Both the position numbers and the translations under genes were made by a program. Source: CAZLRH01 sp964562015 (GTDB taxonomy: Bacteria; Verrucomicrobiota; Verrucomicrobiia; Opitutales; JABDGR01). From it: 59,021 nucleotides of DNA. How positions within the stretch are numbered: the stretch's first letter is position 1; each line of letters opens with the position of its first letter. Positions 15,975 to 25,066 of this stretch are shown here, piece after piece. Under the pieces are notes generated by a model. The model did no database searches, had not been told where the DNA came from, and saw only the letters and a program-made list of their open reading frames with translations. The stretch is from contig CAZLRH010000024.1 of the NCBI GenBank assembly GCA_964562015.1, positions 1 to 59,021 of the forward strand, read 5' to 3'.

Positions 15975-18494
15975 ATGTCCTTTTTTTCACAAACCAAGTC
16001 CAAAAAGGAACAGATTGTGGAGCAGCGCCGACGCCGGCGCGGCGAGGGTCCGTTGCCGGCGGCCCAGCGGTTCAATGGCTGGCAGGTGCTCCTCGTGGGA
16101 TTGTTCCTGGCGGTGGCCGGCGTGGTCACCTTCCTTTGCTTTGTGGGCGCAAGCTCACGGAAGCAGGAACTGGCAGTCGGCGAGCGGGTACGGGTGCGGG
16201 TGGTGAACGACAAGGATTTTTCCTATGTCAGCCAGTTGCAGACCGGTCATGCCCGGGCCGTGGCCCAAGACCAGGTGGCGCCGTCCTACAAGCTCGACAC
16301 CAGCCCGGAAGACCGCCTCCGCAAGGCGGTGCTGGCCCTGGAAACGGGCTTGGAACAATATAAGCTCGAGGCGCCAACGCTTTCGGCGGAAGAATTGAAG
16401 ACCGCCCGGGATGACCTTGTTCACGGCCTTTCGGAAGACCAGCAATTGGCGCTCGACCCGCGGGATATCGTGAGTCTGACGGAAAATGTCACCACCGCGC
16501 AACGCAACGAAGCTTTTAAGGAGGGCCTGATGGCCGTTTCCGGCTTGTTGAAACGGGGAATTTTTGACTCCAACCAGCCCGGGTTTCAAGCCAGCGGCAG
16601 CAATGGGGTGCTCTACAACCTGGACATCCCCGGCCGGCTGAGCGCCTTCGCCCTGGTTTCGCAGGAGGAAGCCCTGCGCGAATTGAACATCGAGCTTTCC
16701 CCCTTGGAAGTGAGCGGTGAGGTCAAGGCCGCCATTTACCGGGTTTTAAAGCAGGCGCTGACCCCCAACATCCACAAGGACGACGAGCGTTCCAAGCGCG
16801 ACCGGGACGCGGCGGCCAACCGCGTCAAACCGGTCCTTGTCCAAATGCATGCCGGAGACGTAATCGTGGATCCGGATATGCCGGTGACCGGGGAACAGAA
16901 AGAACGATTCGAGGCTTACCAGCAGGTTATGGCGCAAAGCGGCGACTTAAACAACGACCCGGCAGCCGGACTGGTGCAGCGGTTTTTGTTTGTGACGCTG
17001 CTGCTGGCGGCGGCGGTGATTTTCGTCAAAAGCGGTCTTAAGCAATTGGAGCAATCGCCCAAACTTTATGCGCTGGCGACCGTGCTGGTGCTGCTCAACC
17101 TCGGCCTGCTGCGGCTCGTGCTGATGTTCGGCGAATCCAACCTGGTCTCCCAGCGGCCAGGGCTGGTGAACGTGCTGGACTGGATTGCGCCGACGATGCT
17201 GGCGCCCCTGATGATCGCGGTGATGATTGGCGCCGCCCCCGCCGCGCTCGCGGCCCTGCTCATCAGCGTGTTGTTCTCGATGATGACGGGCGACACGCTC
17301 GAGGTCTTCATCGTCAACTTTCTCGCGTCGCTGGTGGCCATCCATTTCTGCCGCGACGTGCGCGTGCGCGCGCGCCTGGTGCGCGCGGGCTTGCTGGGCG
17401 GACTGGCGGCGGCGGTGTGCGCGGCGTATCTCGGCTTCCTGGACCTGACGCCGGCCATAACGGTGAGCCGCCAGATGTTTGCGGCGGCATTTACGGGTTT
17501 GCTTACGGCGGTGGCGGCACTGGGCCTCCTGCCGCTGTTTGAGAATCTCTTCAAAATTACGACGGACATCACGCTGCTGGAGCTGACCGATTTCAACCAC
17601 CCGCTGCTGCGCAAATTGCAAATGGCGGCGCCAGGCAGTTACCACCACAGCTTGATGGTGGCGAACCTGGCCGAGCGCGCGGCCGCGGAAATCGGGGCCA
17701 ATGCCCTGCTCTCGCGCGCGTGTTCGCTGTACCACGACATCGGCAAAATGGCGAAGCCGGAGTATTTTAATGAAAACCAGCGCGAGGGTTTTAACCCGCA
17801 CGAGGAGATGAATCCCTCGATGAGCGCGCTGATCATCAAGAGCCACGTCAAGGAGGGCCTCGATCTCGCGCGGCAGTACAAGCTGCCCAAAGTAATTCAG
17901 GATGTGATTTCGCAACACCACGGCACGACGCTCATCAAATTCTTTTACCGCAAGGCGGCCCAACACCAGCGCCTCGTCACCCAGCACCCGTTTCCGAAAA
18001 CACGCGCCAGCCGCCCCACCACGCCTTCGCCGATGCCCGAGGGACCCGCGCCGGGCCGCGATGAGCCGGGCCTGGATGAGTCCTTTTACCGTTACGACGG
18101 CCCGAAGCCGAATTTTAAGGAATCGGCCATCATTGCGCTGGCGGATTGCATCGAGGCCGCCTCGCGCTCGCTGCGCAAAGTGACGCCCCAGTCGGTCGAG
18201 GAATTAATTGAATCGCTGTTCAATGACCGCGTCGAGGACCACCAGTTCGATGAAAGCCCGATCACGATTCAAGAACTGACTCGCATCAAACAGAGCTTTA
18301 ACATCACCCTGCTCAACATGCTGCACTCCCGCGTGCAATACCCGGGCAGCCAGAGTGAATCCACCGGGAATCCGGACTCCCCCAAAGCTTCGCCCGCCGC
18401 CCATGCCACGTCGCCCGCGCCCAGCCCCGCCCCGCTCCCCCCGGGCAAAACCGTCCCCGCCGCGCCGGAGCCGACGCGTTCCGCGACCGCCTGA
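15975..18494 (+). CDS. pgpH: 7TM-HD (HDIG) cyclic-di-AMP phosphodiesterase-like protein
   Basis: The 839-residue product has the 7TM-HD architecture of PgpH: an N-terminal membrane helix (about 38-58), a large extracytoplasmic domain (to about 330), a seven-helix membrane bundle (about 335-520) and a cytoplasmic HD phosphohydrolase domain. Catalytic metal ligands are visible in 'YHHSLMVANLAERA' (about 556-569) and 'YHDIGK' (HD at about 586-587), with 'HVKEGLDLA' and 'ISQHHG' completing the site. Family members hydrolyse c-di-AMP. A Pro/Ala-rich tail of about 60 residues is extra. ATG 15975 has a good Shine-Dalgarno. ybeY follows closely, the arrangement common in many bacteria. Confidence 0.92.
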   Translation: MSFFSQTKSKKEQIVEQRRRRRGEGPLPAAQRFNGWQVLLVGLFLAVAGVVTFLCFVGASSRKQELAVGERVRVRVVNDKDFSYVSQLQTGHARAVAQDQVAPSYKLDTSPEDRLRKAVLALETGLEQYKLEAPTLSAEELKTARDDLVHGLSEDQQLALDPRDIVSLTENVTTAQRNEAFKEGLMAVSGLLKRGIFDSNQPGFQASGSNGVLYNLDIPGRLSAFALVSQEEALRELNIELSPLEVSGEVKAAIYRVLKQALTPNIHKDDERSKRDRDAAANRVKPVLVQMHAGDVIVDPDMPVTGEQKERFEAYQQVMAQSGDLNNDPAAGLVQRFLFVTLLLAAAVIFVKSGLKQLEQSPKLYALATVLVLLNLGLLRLVLMFGESNLVSQRPGLVNVLDWIAPTMLAPLMIAVMIGAAPAALAALLISVLFSMMTGDTLEVFIVNFLASLVAIHFCRDVRVRARLVRAGLLGGLAAAVCAAYLGFLDLTPAITVSRQMFAAAFTGLLTAVAALGLLPLFENLFKITTDITLLELTDFNHPLLRKLQMAAPGSYHHSLMVANLAERAAAEIGANALLSRACSLYHDIGKMAKPEYFNENQREGFNPHEEMNPSMSALIIKSHVKEGLDLARQYKLPKVIQDVISQHHGTTLIKFFYRKAAQHQRLVTQHPFPKTRASRPTTPSPMPEGPAPGRDEPGLDESFYRYDGPKPNFKESAIIALADCIEAASRSLRKVTPQSVEELIESLFNDRVEDHQFDESPITIQELTRIKQSFNITLLNMLHSRVQYPGSQSESTGNPDSPKASPAAHATSPAPSPAPLPPGKTVPAAPEPTRSATA

Positions 18495-18540
18495 CCGCGC
18501 ACCCATTGCGCCCGGCCCGCGGCCTTGGGCGGCGTGCCGT

Positions 18541-18969
18541 TTGCATCCGCGCCTGCGTTATACGCCGGCTAAATTGGAAAAGTTTTTTGCCGTGCTGGAA
18601 GTCCAGCCGGGCCCGCGCCCGCCTGCCGGGGAATTGTCCATCGCCTTTCTCACCGACGACGCGCTGGCTCGCCTCCATGATAAATTTCTCAACGACCCGG
18701 CGCCGACGGACGTGATCACTTTTCCCGGGGACGAGCAGGCGCTGGCAGGGGAAATCTGCGTTTCGGTGGATCGGGCGGCGATTGAGGCCGTCAGCCGGCG
18801 CGAACCCTTTGCGCGCGAATTGAGCCTGTATCTCGTGCACGGCTGGCTGCACCTGGCCGGGCTCGACGACCTCACCGCAACGGGCCGCCGGGCGATGCGC
18901 CGGGGGGAACGGCGGCTGCTGGCGGCCGTGGCGCGCGCGCGCGCGCAACCGGATTTTCGCCTCGCCTGA
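18541..18969 (+). CDS. ybeY: Endoribonuclease YbeY (rRNA maturation factor)
   Basis: YbeY is a metal-dependent RNase for 16S rRNA 3'-end maturation and ribosome quality control. The product (142 residues from TTG 18541) has the family pattern 'ELSIAFLTDDALARLHDKFL', 'PTDVITFP', 'GEICVSVD' and the zinc site 'HGWLHLAGLDD'. The usual motif is H-G-x-L-H-L-x-G-Y-D-H; here the third ligand position is Asp, as in some other phyla. There is no ATG at the family start: TTG 18541 or ATT 18505 are the plausible codons after the upstream gene stops at 18494. A longer open frame from 18355 overlaps pgpH and is Pro/Arg-rich, so I reject it. Confidence 0.85.
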   Translation: MHPRLRYTPAKLEKFFAVLEVQPGPRPPAGELSIAFLTDDALARLHDKFLNDPAPTDVITFPGDEQALAGEICVSVDRAAIEAVSRREPFARELSLYLVHGWLHLAGLDDLTATGRRAMRRGERRLLAAVARARAQPDFRLA

Positions 18970-19016
18970 ACGGTATTTTCTTTGCTTACCGCCGCTGCGT
19001 GCGGCAACCTCGCCCC

Positions 19017-19715
19017 ATGCCCGCAGCGCCACCCGAACACGCCGACGACCAAGCGCGTCCGACTTTTTTGGTGGCGCTGCGCAACGCGTTTTTCACGGGA
19101 CTGTTCCTGCTCGCGCCGCTGGGGGTGACGATTCTCGTCCTGAATTTTTTGCTGGATAACATCGGCGCGCCGGCGGGCAAGGTGTTTTTCGGCTGGCTGA
19201 CGAACCGCTTGCCGGACGCCGCGAATTACTTGGTGAGCCTCATTTCGATGCTCATCGTCATGGCGCTGATTACATTGCTCGGTTTTGCGTCGCGGTATTT
19301 GTTTGGACGGTGGCTGTTCGTGCATGCGGAGGGGTTGATCTTGCGCGTGCCCGGCCTCAGCCTGGTTTATCGCGGCACGAAGCAAATCGTGGATACGTTT
19401 CGCAGCCAGAAAAAGGCGGTGTTTCAAAAAGTCGTGCTGGTGGAATTTCCGCGCCCGGGTGCGTATGCCCTGGGCTTTTTGACCTCCACTGCCGCCGGGG
19501 AAGTGCGCGCGCGCCTGGGTGCCGGCATGGTCAATGTGTTCGTCCCCACGACGCCCAACCCCACCAGCGGTTTTTTGGTCATCTGCCCGGCGCAGGACGT
19601 GATTGAACTCGAAATGTCGGTCGGCGACGGTATGAAGATGATCATTTCCGGCGGCGCGGTGGTTCCCACTCCTCACGCCGCGGCGGTCGCCGCCAAAGAA
19701 CTTTTGCCCTCATGA
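19017..19715 (+). CDS. DUF502 family membrane protein
   Basis: The 232-residue product has two strong membrane helices (about 30-52 and 73-98), a 'F-x-G-R-W-L' junction, and the DUF502 hallmarks 'VPGLSLVYRGTKQIVDTF', 'VVLVEFPRPGAYALGFLT', 'VFVPTTPNPTSGFLV'. The family is conserved in many bacteria and chloroplasts and has no settled biochemical role; it is thought to act in membrane trafficking or permeability. ATG 19017 is preferred over GTG 18999. The stop overlaps the next ATG by four bases (ATGA), so it is coupled to the downstream dehydratase. Confidence 0.85.
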   Translation: MPAAPPEHADDQARPTFLVALRNAFFTGLFLLAPLGVTILVLNFLLDNIGAPAGKVFFGWLTNRLPDAANYLVSLISMLIVMALITLLGFASRYLFGRWLFVHAEGLILRVPGLSLVYRGTKQIVDTFRSQKKAVFQKVVLVEFPRPGAYALGFLTSTAAGEVRARLGAGMVNVFVPTTPNPTSGFLVICPAQDVIELEMSVGDGMKMIISGGAVVPTPHAAAVAAKELLPS

Positions 19716-20941
19716 AAATCACCCATGTCGAAGGAATCCTGCTCTCCAGCGCACTGCCGGAGCCGTTGCGCCTGCCGTTTCACGGCGGCGAACGCACCAT
19801 TCTCAAACGCGATGCCATGCTCATCCGCGTGCGGGCCGACAACGGCCTCACTGGCTATGCGCCCGGCCCGGCCCATGAGCGCGCCGCGCGGGAGATTGAG
19901 CACGACATTTTGCCCTTTCTGAAGGGCCGCGACCCGCGCCAGTGGAAGGATTTTAATTTTGTCGGCGAACTCGAATTGACAAAGACGTACCGGGCCGTGG
20001 AAATCGCGGTCATGGACCTCGCCGCGCGGCAGGAGGGCTGCGCGCTTTCGGAAATCATCGGTGGACGCAAGCGTGAGCGCGTGAAACTTTACGGCAGCGC
20101 CGGAATGTATATGGCGCCCGCGGCCTATGCAGCCGAGGCGGCGGCCATCGCCGGCATGGGCTTTACGGCGTACAAAATGCGCCCGGCGCTCGGGCCGGAA
20201 CGCGACATCGAGACGGTGAAGCTGATGCGCGCGGCCGTCGGACCCAACGTTGGCCTGATGATTGACGCGCACTCTTGGTGGCGCATGGGCGATTTGAGCT
20301 ATTCGCGGGAGACGGTGAATGAAGTCGCTGCGGCCATGGGGAAATATAAACCCACCTGGCTCGAAGAGCCGTTGCCGCCGGAAGATCACGACGGCTACCG
20401 CAAACTTCGCGCGGCCCGCCACCTGCCCATCGCCACCGGCGAACACGAACATGACGAGGCCGGCTTCCGCGACCTTATCGAAACGGGGGCCGCCGATTAC
20501 ATTCAGATGGACGTATGCTGCCAGGGCGGGTTTGCCCTGGGCCAGCGGATTTTTGCGGGAGTCCAGAAACACAAGCTGCGCTTTGCGTTCCACAGTTGGG
20601 GCACTGCGCTCGAAGTTCTCGCCGCCGCGCAACTGGCGGTGTGCTGGCCGGCCGAGGTCGTCGAATGGCTCGAGTATCCCTGCTACGCCAACTCCGGCCG
20701 GCCGGGCATGTACCCGTTCCCGCTGGCGGATGAAATTTTGCGCACGCCGATGAAGATTGAAAACGGAGACCTCATCGTGCCCAAGGGGCCGGGCCTCGGC
20801 ATCGAGATCGATGAACGGGTGATTGAAAAATATCCGTTCATTCCCGGGCCGTGGTCATTCTTCCGGCTCGATTCGCCCGCAGAAACCGTGGCAGTCACCG
20901 GCGACCACAGCGTCAAATGGGTCGCTGCGGAAACGCAATAA
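19712..20941 (+). CDS. Enolase-superfamily (mandelate racemase subgroup) acid-sugar dehydratase
   Basis: The 409-residue product has the capping domain and (beta/alpha)8 barrel of the superfamily. Visible site residues are K155 in 'YKMR' (K-x-R), metal ligands D185 ('MIDAHSWW'), E218/E219 ('WLEEPL') and E244 ('ATGEHEH'), and the Asp267/His294 dyad ('IQMDVC', 'AFHSWGT') typical of the mandelate racemase subgroup. Members dehydrate aldonates or aldarates. With the 5-dehydro-4-deoxyglucarate dehydratase and the ACS-type transporter next door, the likely substrate is an aldarate such as glucarate or galactarate; the exact substrate cannot be read from sequence. Start ATG overlaps the DUF502 stop. 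Confidence 0.85.
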   Translation: MKITHVEGILLSSALPEPLRLPFHGGERTILKRDAMLIRVRADNGLTGYAPGPAHERAAREIEHDILPFLKGRDPRQWKDFNFVGELELTKTYRAVEIAVMDLAARQEGCALSEIIGGRKRERVKLYGSAGMYMAPAAYAAEAAAIAGMGFTAYKMRPALGPERDIETVKLMRAAVGPNVGLMIDAHSWWRMGDLSYSRETVNEVAAAMGKYKPTWLEEPLPPEDHDGYRKLRAARHLPIATGEHEHDEAGFRDLIETGAADYIQMDVCCQGGFALGQRIFAGVQKHKLRFAFHSWGTALEVLAAAQLAVCWPAEVVEWLEYPCYANSGRPGMYPFPLADEILRTPMKIENGDLIVPKGPGLGIEIDERVIEKYPFIPGPWSFFRLDSPAETVAVTGDHSVKWVAAETQ

Positions 20942-20954
20942 ATCCCGCCCACGC

Positions 20955-22310
20955 TCAGGCCGTTTTATCGCGGCGGCCCAGGCCCAGGCTGAGGATGATG
21001 ACGATGAAAATCGCCAGCGAGCCGCACAGCAGATAAAGCCCGTTGACGTAGGAGCCGGTCAGCTCCTTGACGTTGCCGAGCATGGCCTGTCCGTAAAAGC
21101 CGCCGAGGTTGCCGAAGGAATTAATCAAGCCGATGGCGCCCGCGGCGGCGGATTCGGTCAGGACCATGTGCGGCAGGGACCAAAAGGCCGGCTGGTACGC
21201 CTTCAGCCCGGCCGCCGCGAGCATGAAGCAAATCATGGTCAGGTACAGATTGAGGGCGCCGGTTCCCTGCGTCCGCGGCGCCAGGGCCAACGCCACGAGG
21301 CTGATGGCCACCGGCAAAATCACATGCAGGCGGCGCTCCTTCGTGCGGTCGGAATTCCAGCCGACAAAGAGCATCCCCGCCAGGCCCAGCGCGGGCGGAA
21401 GCATCACCAGCCAGGTGACATTGTTGATGTCGAGTTTGTACCAGTCCTTCAAAATGCTCGGCATGAACAGCTCGAGACCGAGACTGGCGGACACCGAGCA
21501 AAAATAGGCCAGCGTCAGCAGGATGATTTTGGGATTCTTGAAGGCCGTCAGCAAATTGCGATTCTTGGGCTGGGAATGCAGGTTTTTTTCGCGGAGCAAT
21601 TCCGTCTCGAGGGCTGACTTTTCCTCCACCGTCAGCCACTTCGCGTCCCGTGGCCAATCCGTGAGGGTGAACCACACCACCACGCCCAGGATGACGGCGG
21701 GCACGCCCCAAAAGATGTAGACCCATTGCCAGCCCTCGAGGCCGAAGAGTTTGGCATGGTGCACCAGGGCGCCGTTGATCTTCTCGGTCGTGCCGATTTT
21801 GATGATGGCGTTGGTGATTTTGAGGCTGACGATTTGCGACACCGGCTGCGCGATGACGAAAAAGGCCAGCGCCCGGGCGCGGTCCCGGCGGGGAAACCAG
21901 TGCGTCAAATACACAATGACGCCGGGGAAAAATCCGGCCTCGGCCAGCCCGAGGAAAAAGCGCACGATGTAGAACTGCTCGGGGGTGCGCACCGCCGAGG
22001 TCAGCGCCGCGATGATGCCCCAGGTGATCATGATGCGGCAAATCCACTGGCGCGCGCTCCAGCGCTCGACGAACACGGCGCCGGGAATTTCCAGCAGCCC
22101 GTAACCAAAATAAAAGATGCCCGAGCCGATGCCGATGACCGCCTCATTGAACTCCGGCAGCGAAACACTCATGGTGAGTTTCGCGATGGAAACGTTCGAG
22201 CGGTCGATGTACGCGATGAGGTAACAGACGAACACCAGCGGGAGCAGGCGCCAGTAGGCTTTGTGCCGCGCGCGGTCCAACGCGGCGGCGGGGTGAAGGG
22301 CGTCGTTCAA
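20955..22310 (-). CDS. MFS transporter, anion:cation symporter (ACS) family
   Basis: The product (451 residues from TTG 22310) has twelve membrane helices and the ACS signature 'YIDRSNVSIAK' at the end of helix 1. It also has 'R-F-F-L-G-L-A-E-A-G-F-F-P-G' in helix 4 and 'YLTHWFPRRDRARA' in the following loop. ACS members import organic anions such as glucarate, galactonate, tartrate or phthalate, which fits the acid-sugar enzymes on both sides. A longer frame reaches 22484 but would overlap the divergent dehydratase gene and adds a Pro/Arg-rich tail, so TTG 22310 (or GTG 22418, TTG 22373) is more likely. It converges with the dehydratase gene. Confidence 0.87.
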   Translation of the reverse strand: MNDALHPAAALDRARHKAYWRLLPLVFVCYLIAYIDRSNVSIAKLTMSVSLPEFNEAVIGIGSGIFYFGYGLLEIPGAVFVERWSARQWICRIMITWGIIAALTSAVRTPEQFYIVRFFLGLAEAGFFPGVIVYLTHWFPRRDRARALAFFVIAQPVSQIVSLKITNAIIKIGTTEKINGALVHHAKLFGLEGWQWVYIFWGVPAVILGVVVWFTLTDWPRDAKWLTVEEKSALETELLREKNLHSQPKNRNLLTAFKNPKIILLTLAYFCSVSASLGLELFMPSILKDWYKLDINNVTWLVMLPPALGLAGMLFVGWNSDRTKERRLHVILPVAISLVALALAPRTQGTGALNLYLTMICFMLAAAGLKAYQPAFWSLPHMVLTESAAAGAIGLINSFGNLGGFYGQAMLGNVKELTGSYVNGLYLLCGSLAIFIVIILSLGLGRRDKTA

Positions 22311-22482
22311 GCGAAAAGGGGCAAGCGGGGGTGACTGCGGGCGACTCTGGCGCAGGCACGGGCCGTTGGTCAAACCTTGAGCGCGCCGGGCTGGAGATTT
22401 CTCCGGGTCGATGCGCACTTGCCTAGCGCACCGGGAATTGCTACCAGCAATTCGCCGGTCTCCCGCCGGTATTTCCTCCACC

Positions 22483-23385
22483 ATGACTCCCGATACCCTG
22501 CGCGGAAAACTTCAGGGCGTGATTGCGTTTCCCGTCACGCCGTTTCATACCGACCTTTCGCTTGACCTCGAAGGCTTGCGGCGAAATTTGCGGGCGCTGT
22601 TGCGTCATCCCGTGTGCGCGGTGGTGGCCGCGGCTGGTACCGGCGAATTTCATTCGCTGTCGCCCGCCGAACATCTGGCAGTCGTCACGACGGTGGTCGA
22701 AGAAGTCAAGGGCAGCCGCCCCGTGCTCGCCGCCGCCGGCTTCAATCCTCCCCTCGCCGCTGGACAGGCCCGGCAGGCCGCCGCGGCCGGCGCCAACGGC
22801 ATCCTCGCTTTTCCGCCCTATTATCCCAATGCCGACGACGACGGCCTGCTCGCCTACTATCGCGGCATCGCGGATGCCACCCCGCTAGGCATGATTATTT
22901 ATTCGCGCGATTGGTTCAACCCCGGCCCCGCACTGGTCGAACGGCTGGCGAAGATGCCGACGCTCATCGCCTGGAAAGACGGCCAGGGCGACGCGCGCCG
23001 GCTGCAAATCCTCAAGCAGCGCGTGGGCGACCGCCTGCATTGGATTGGCGGCGTGGGCGACGATGCCGTGCCTGCGTATTACTCGCTCGGCCTTCGCACT
23101 TACACGTCGAGCATCGCCAATGTGGCGCCCAAACTTTCGCTCCGCCTGCACGAGCTGGCCTCGGCCGGTTCGTCGCCGGAACTGACGGCGCTGATGAACG
23201 ACCTGGTGATTCCGCTGTACGAGCTGCGCGGACGCCGGAAGGGTTATGAAGTTTCCGTGATGAAGGTAATGATGGACCTGCTCGGGCAAACCGGCGGTCC
23301 AGTGCGTCCGCCGTTGGCGGCCATCGCCGAGGCCGACCGCGAATTGATTAAAAAACGGCTCGAACTCTGGCGGCCCTGGGTTTAA
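22483..23385 (+). CDS. kdgD: 5-dehydro-4-deoxyglucarate dehydratase (DapA superfamily)
   Basis: The enzyme converts 5-dehydro-4-deoxy-D-glucarate to 2,5-dioxopentanoate with loss of water and CO2 in glucarate/galactarate degradation. The 300-residue product has 'IAFPVTPF', 'AAGTGEFHSLSPAEH', the Schiff-base lysine in 'IAWKDGQGD', and the end 'RRKGYEVSVMK' and 'GGPVRPPL', which match KdgD better than DapA. The aromatic site motif reads 'YSRDWF' where KdgD usually has 'YNRDN'. ATG 22483 is chosen; an in-frame extension to 22411 has no family similarity. It is divergent from the ACS transporter. A related dihydrodipicolinate-synthase-like aldolase is the alternative. Confidence 0.82.
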   Translation: MTPDTLRGKLQGVIAFPVTPFHTDLSLDLEGLRRNLRALLRHPVCAVVAAAGTGEFHSLSPAEHLAVVTTVVEEVKGSRPVLAAAGFNPPLAAGQARQAAAAGANGILAFPPYYPNADDDGLLAYYRGIADATPLGMIIYSRDWFNPGPALVERLAKMPTLIAWKDGQGDARRLQILKQRVGDRLHWIGGVGDDAVPAYYSLGLRTYTSSIANVAPKLSLRLHELASAGSSPELTALMNDLVIPLYELRGRRKGYEVSVMKVMMDLLGQTGGPVRPPLAAIAEADRELIKKRLELWRPWV

Positions 23386-23394
23386 GCGGCGCCC

Positions 23395-24066
23395 ATGACA
23401 CCCGTGCTTGAGGCGGAGGCGCTCGTGCTCGACCGCGTGGACGCGGGCGAACATCATGTGCGATTGACGCTGCTCACGCCGGCGCCGGGCCTGGTGGTGG
23501 CGATGTTTCGTCCGGCCCGAGGAGGAAAATCCGGCGCGCGCGCGAAAGGCCAAACCGCCGGGTCGGCCCGCCCCGATGTGTTTGACCACGCGGCGGTTTT
23601 GCTCCACTCACCGAAAGCGGGTGCGGCCCACGGCTCGGTGTATTTCATCCAGGAGTATAAAGTTCTCCAGCGGCACGCGGGGCTCGCGCGCAGTTATGAA
23701 GCTCTTGAAGCCGCCGCCGGACTCGCGAAGCTCATCATGCGCAATTCGGTGCATTTTGAATCCTGCCAGGAAGTGTTCAAACTGTGCCGCCAGGCCCTCG
23801 GCGCGCTCGAAGCCGGCGCGCCGCCCGAAGTTGTGCGCTTCAAGGCCCTCTTCCTGCTGGCGCGGGCCGAGGGATACCCGGCCCGCGAACAATGGCTGCC
23901 CACGCTCGCCGCGGAGGACCGCGAATTGGCGCAAAGTCTTTTGCGCCGGCCAGTGGCGGAAACCGTGGACTTGCCGGCGGAAAGCCTGGCCCGCGTGTCG
24001 CGCCTGCGTGTGGGCTGCGAGCGCTGGCTGGCCGAGCATACCGACTTGGAACTTGGCCGCAAATGA
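23395..24066 (+). CDS. recO: DNA repair protein RecO
   Basis: RecO helps load RecA on gapped single-stranded DNA in the RecFOR pathway and anneals complementary strands. The 223-residue product has the N-terminal OB-fold (about 1-85, with 'V-D-A-G-E-H-H-V-R-L-T-L-L-T' and 'ARPDVFDHAAVLL') and a C-terminal helical part. The zinc-binding cysteines of some RecO proteins are absent. The insertion 'ARGGKSGARAKGQTAGS' in the OB-fold loop is basic and may touch DNA. It starts 9 bases after kdgD, probably read from the same transcript without functional link. Identification rests on fold pattern and size, not on a sharp catalytic motif. Confidence 0.75.
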   Translation: MTPVLEAEALVLDRVDAGEHHVRLTLLTPAPGLVVAMFRPARGGKSGARAKGQTAGSARPDVFDHAAVLLHSPKAGAAHGSVYFIQEYKVLQRHAGLARSYEALEAAAGLAKLIMRNSVHFESCQEVFKLCRQALGALEAGAPPEVVRFKALFLLARAEGYPAREQWLPTLAAEDRELAQSLLRRPVAETVDLPAESLARVSRLRVGCERWLAEHTDLELGRK

Positions 24067-24079
24067 GCCATAGTCGGAC

Positions 24080-25057
24080 ATGCGTCGCATCTCCCCTTGG
24101 CTGATTTTGTCCGGTTTAGCGCTGGCGCTTGTCCTCGCGCCCCCGTCAATCTTCGCGGCGGCAAGCCCCGCGGCAACCCCGGCCGCCACTCCCGCGCCGC
24201 CCGCCGGCCCGGCCGCGTCCGGGCCGGAGGACGCCTCCAATTCCGACTTGGAAAACCCACCCAAGGCCACGGACGACATCGCGAAGAAAATTTTGCAAAA
24301 CTTCATCACCGTGGAAGGCGGCGCCGAGGCGTTGAAAAAAATCGTGCTGCTCAAGGCCACCGGCAACGAAACGCCACTGGCGAAAAACGGCTCTTATCTG
24401 CAATTCACGCTCTGGGTCGCGCCCGGCTATGCGCGCTACGACACCGTGGAACAATTACAGTACGGGAAGTTTCGCGAAATTCACCAAGTCGTCGAGGGCA
24501 AGGACGGCTGGAGCGTCGATGCCTCGGCCAATCCGCCCACGTTGCGGGACATTGCGCCGCCGGTGCTGGCGGGCCTGACGCAACTCGCCAATTTCATCAC
24601 CGACTTTGTTGATTATGAGGCGAAGGGGTACCGCTACCAATATGCCGGCAAGGAAAAATACGGCACGACGGAGGCGCTGGTGCTAAAGTTTTGGCCGGGA
24701 TCCGCGCCGGGGGTGCCGGAATTTTACTACTTCAATCCGGAGAATTTCCTGCTGCTGCGCATCCGCCGCCAAAGCGCCATCGGCAATCAGAAGACCTGGA
24801 TCAACACCTATTTCACCGGGTACAAAAACATCGAAAAAATCTGGCTGCCCTCCGGCTGGGAATATGCGCTGAGCAATGCGGTCGTCGCGCGCGATGAAAT
24901 CACCGACGTGAAATTCTTCCCCCAGCCGAACTCGGCGATTTTTGCCAAACCGGTCGGCGCGCGCTCCTTGGTCCTGACCGTGCCGCCAACGGCAGCGGTC
25001 CCGAGTCCGCCCGCGGCCACGCCGGCGGCGTCCTCCACTGCCGGTACGACGAAATAG
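24080..25057 (+). CDS. Secreted hypothetical protein, LolA-like in pattern
   Basis: The 325-residue product has a signal peptide (about 1-27), a Pro/Ala-rich spacer (28-50), a globular domain (about 60-290) and a Pro/Ala/Thr-rich tail. The globular part begins 'A-K-K-I-L-Q-N-F-I-T-V-E-G-G-A-E-A-L-K-K-I', followed by alternating strands ('YLQFTLWVAPGYARYD', 'GYRYQYAGKEKYG', 'EALVLKFWP', 'YYFNPENFLLLRI'). This is the usual pattern of LolA/LppX-like beta-sheet proteins that begin with 'A-x-x-a-l-G-G-x-e-a-l'. A lipid- or lipoprotein-carrier role is possible but unproved. The next gene follows after 9 bases. Confidence 0.6.
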   Translation: MRRISPWLILSGLALALVLAPPSIFAAASPAATPAATPAPPAGPAASGPEDASNSDLENPPKATDDIAKKILQNFITVEGGAEALKKIVLLKATGNETPLAKNGSYLQFTLWVAPGYARYDTVEQLQYGKFREIHQVVEGKDGWSVDASANPPTLRDIAPPVLAGLTQLANFITDFVDYEAKGYRYQYAGKEKYGTTEALVLKFWPGSAPGVPEFYYFNPENFLLLRIRRQSAIGNQKTWINTYFTGYKNIEKIWLPSGWEYALSNAVVARDEITDVKFFPQPNSAIFAKPVGARSLVLTVPPTAAVPSPPAATPAASSTAGTTK

Positions 25058-25066
25058 GAAAACTCC

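Noticed and set aside
16947..17987. 346-residue minus-strand frame over the 7TM-HD gene
   Set aside because: Composition is Arg/His/Gln-rich as expected for the antisense of a membrane protein; the plus frame has all HD motifs.
20955..22484. Full 509-residue frame for the ACS transporter
   Set aside because: It would overlap the start of the divergent kdgD gene and adds about 58 residues unlike the family; an internal TTG or GTG start is more likely.
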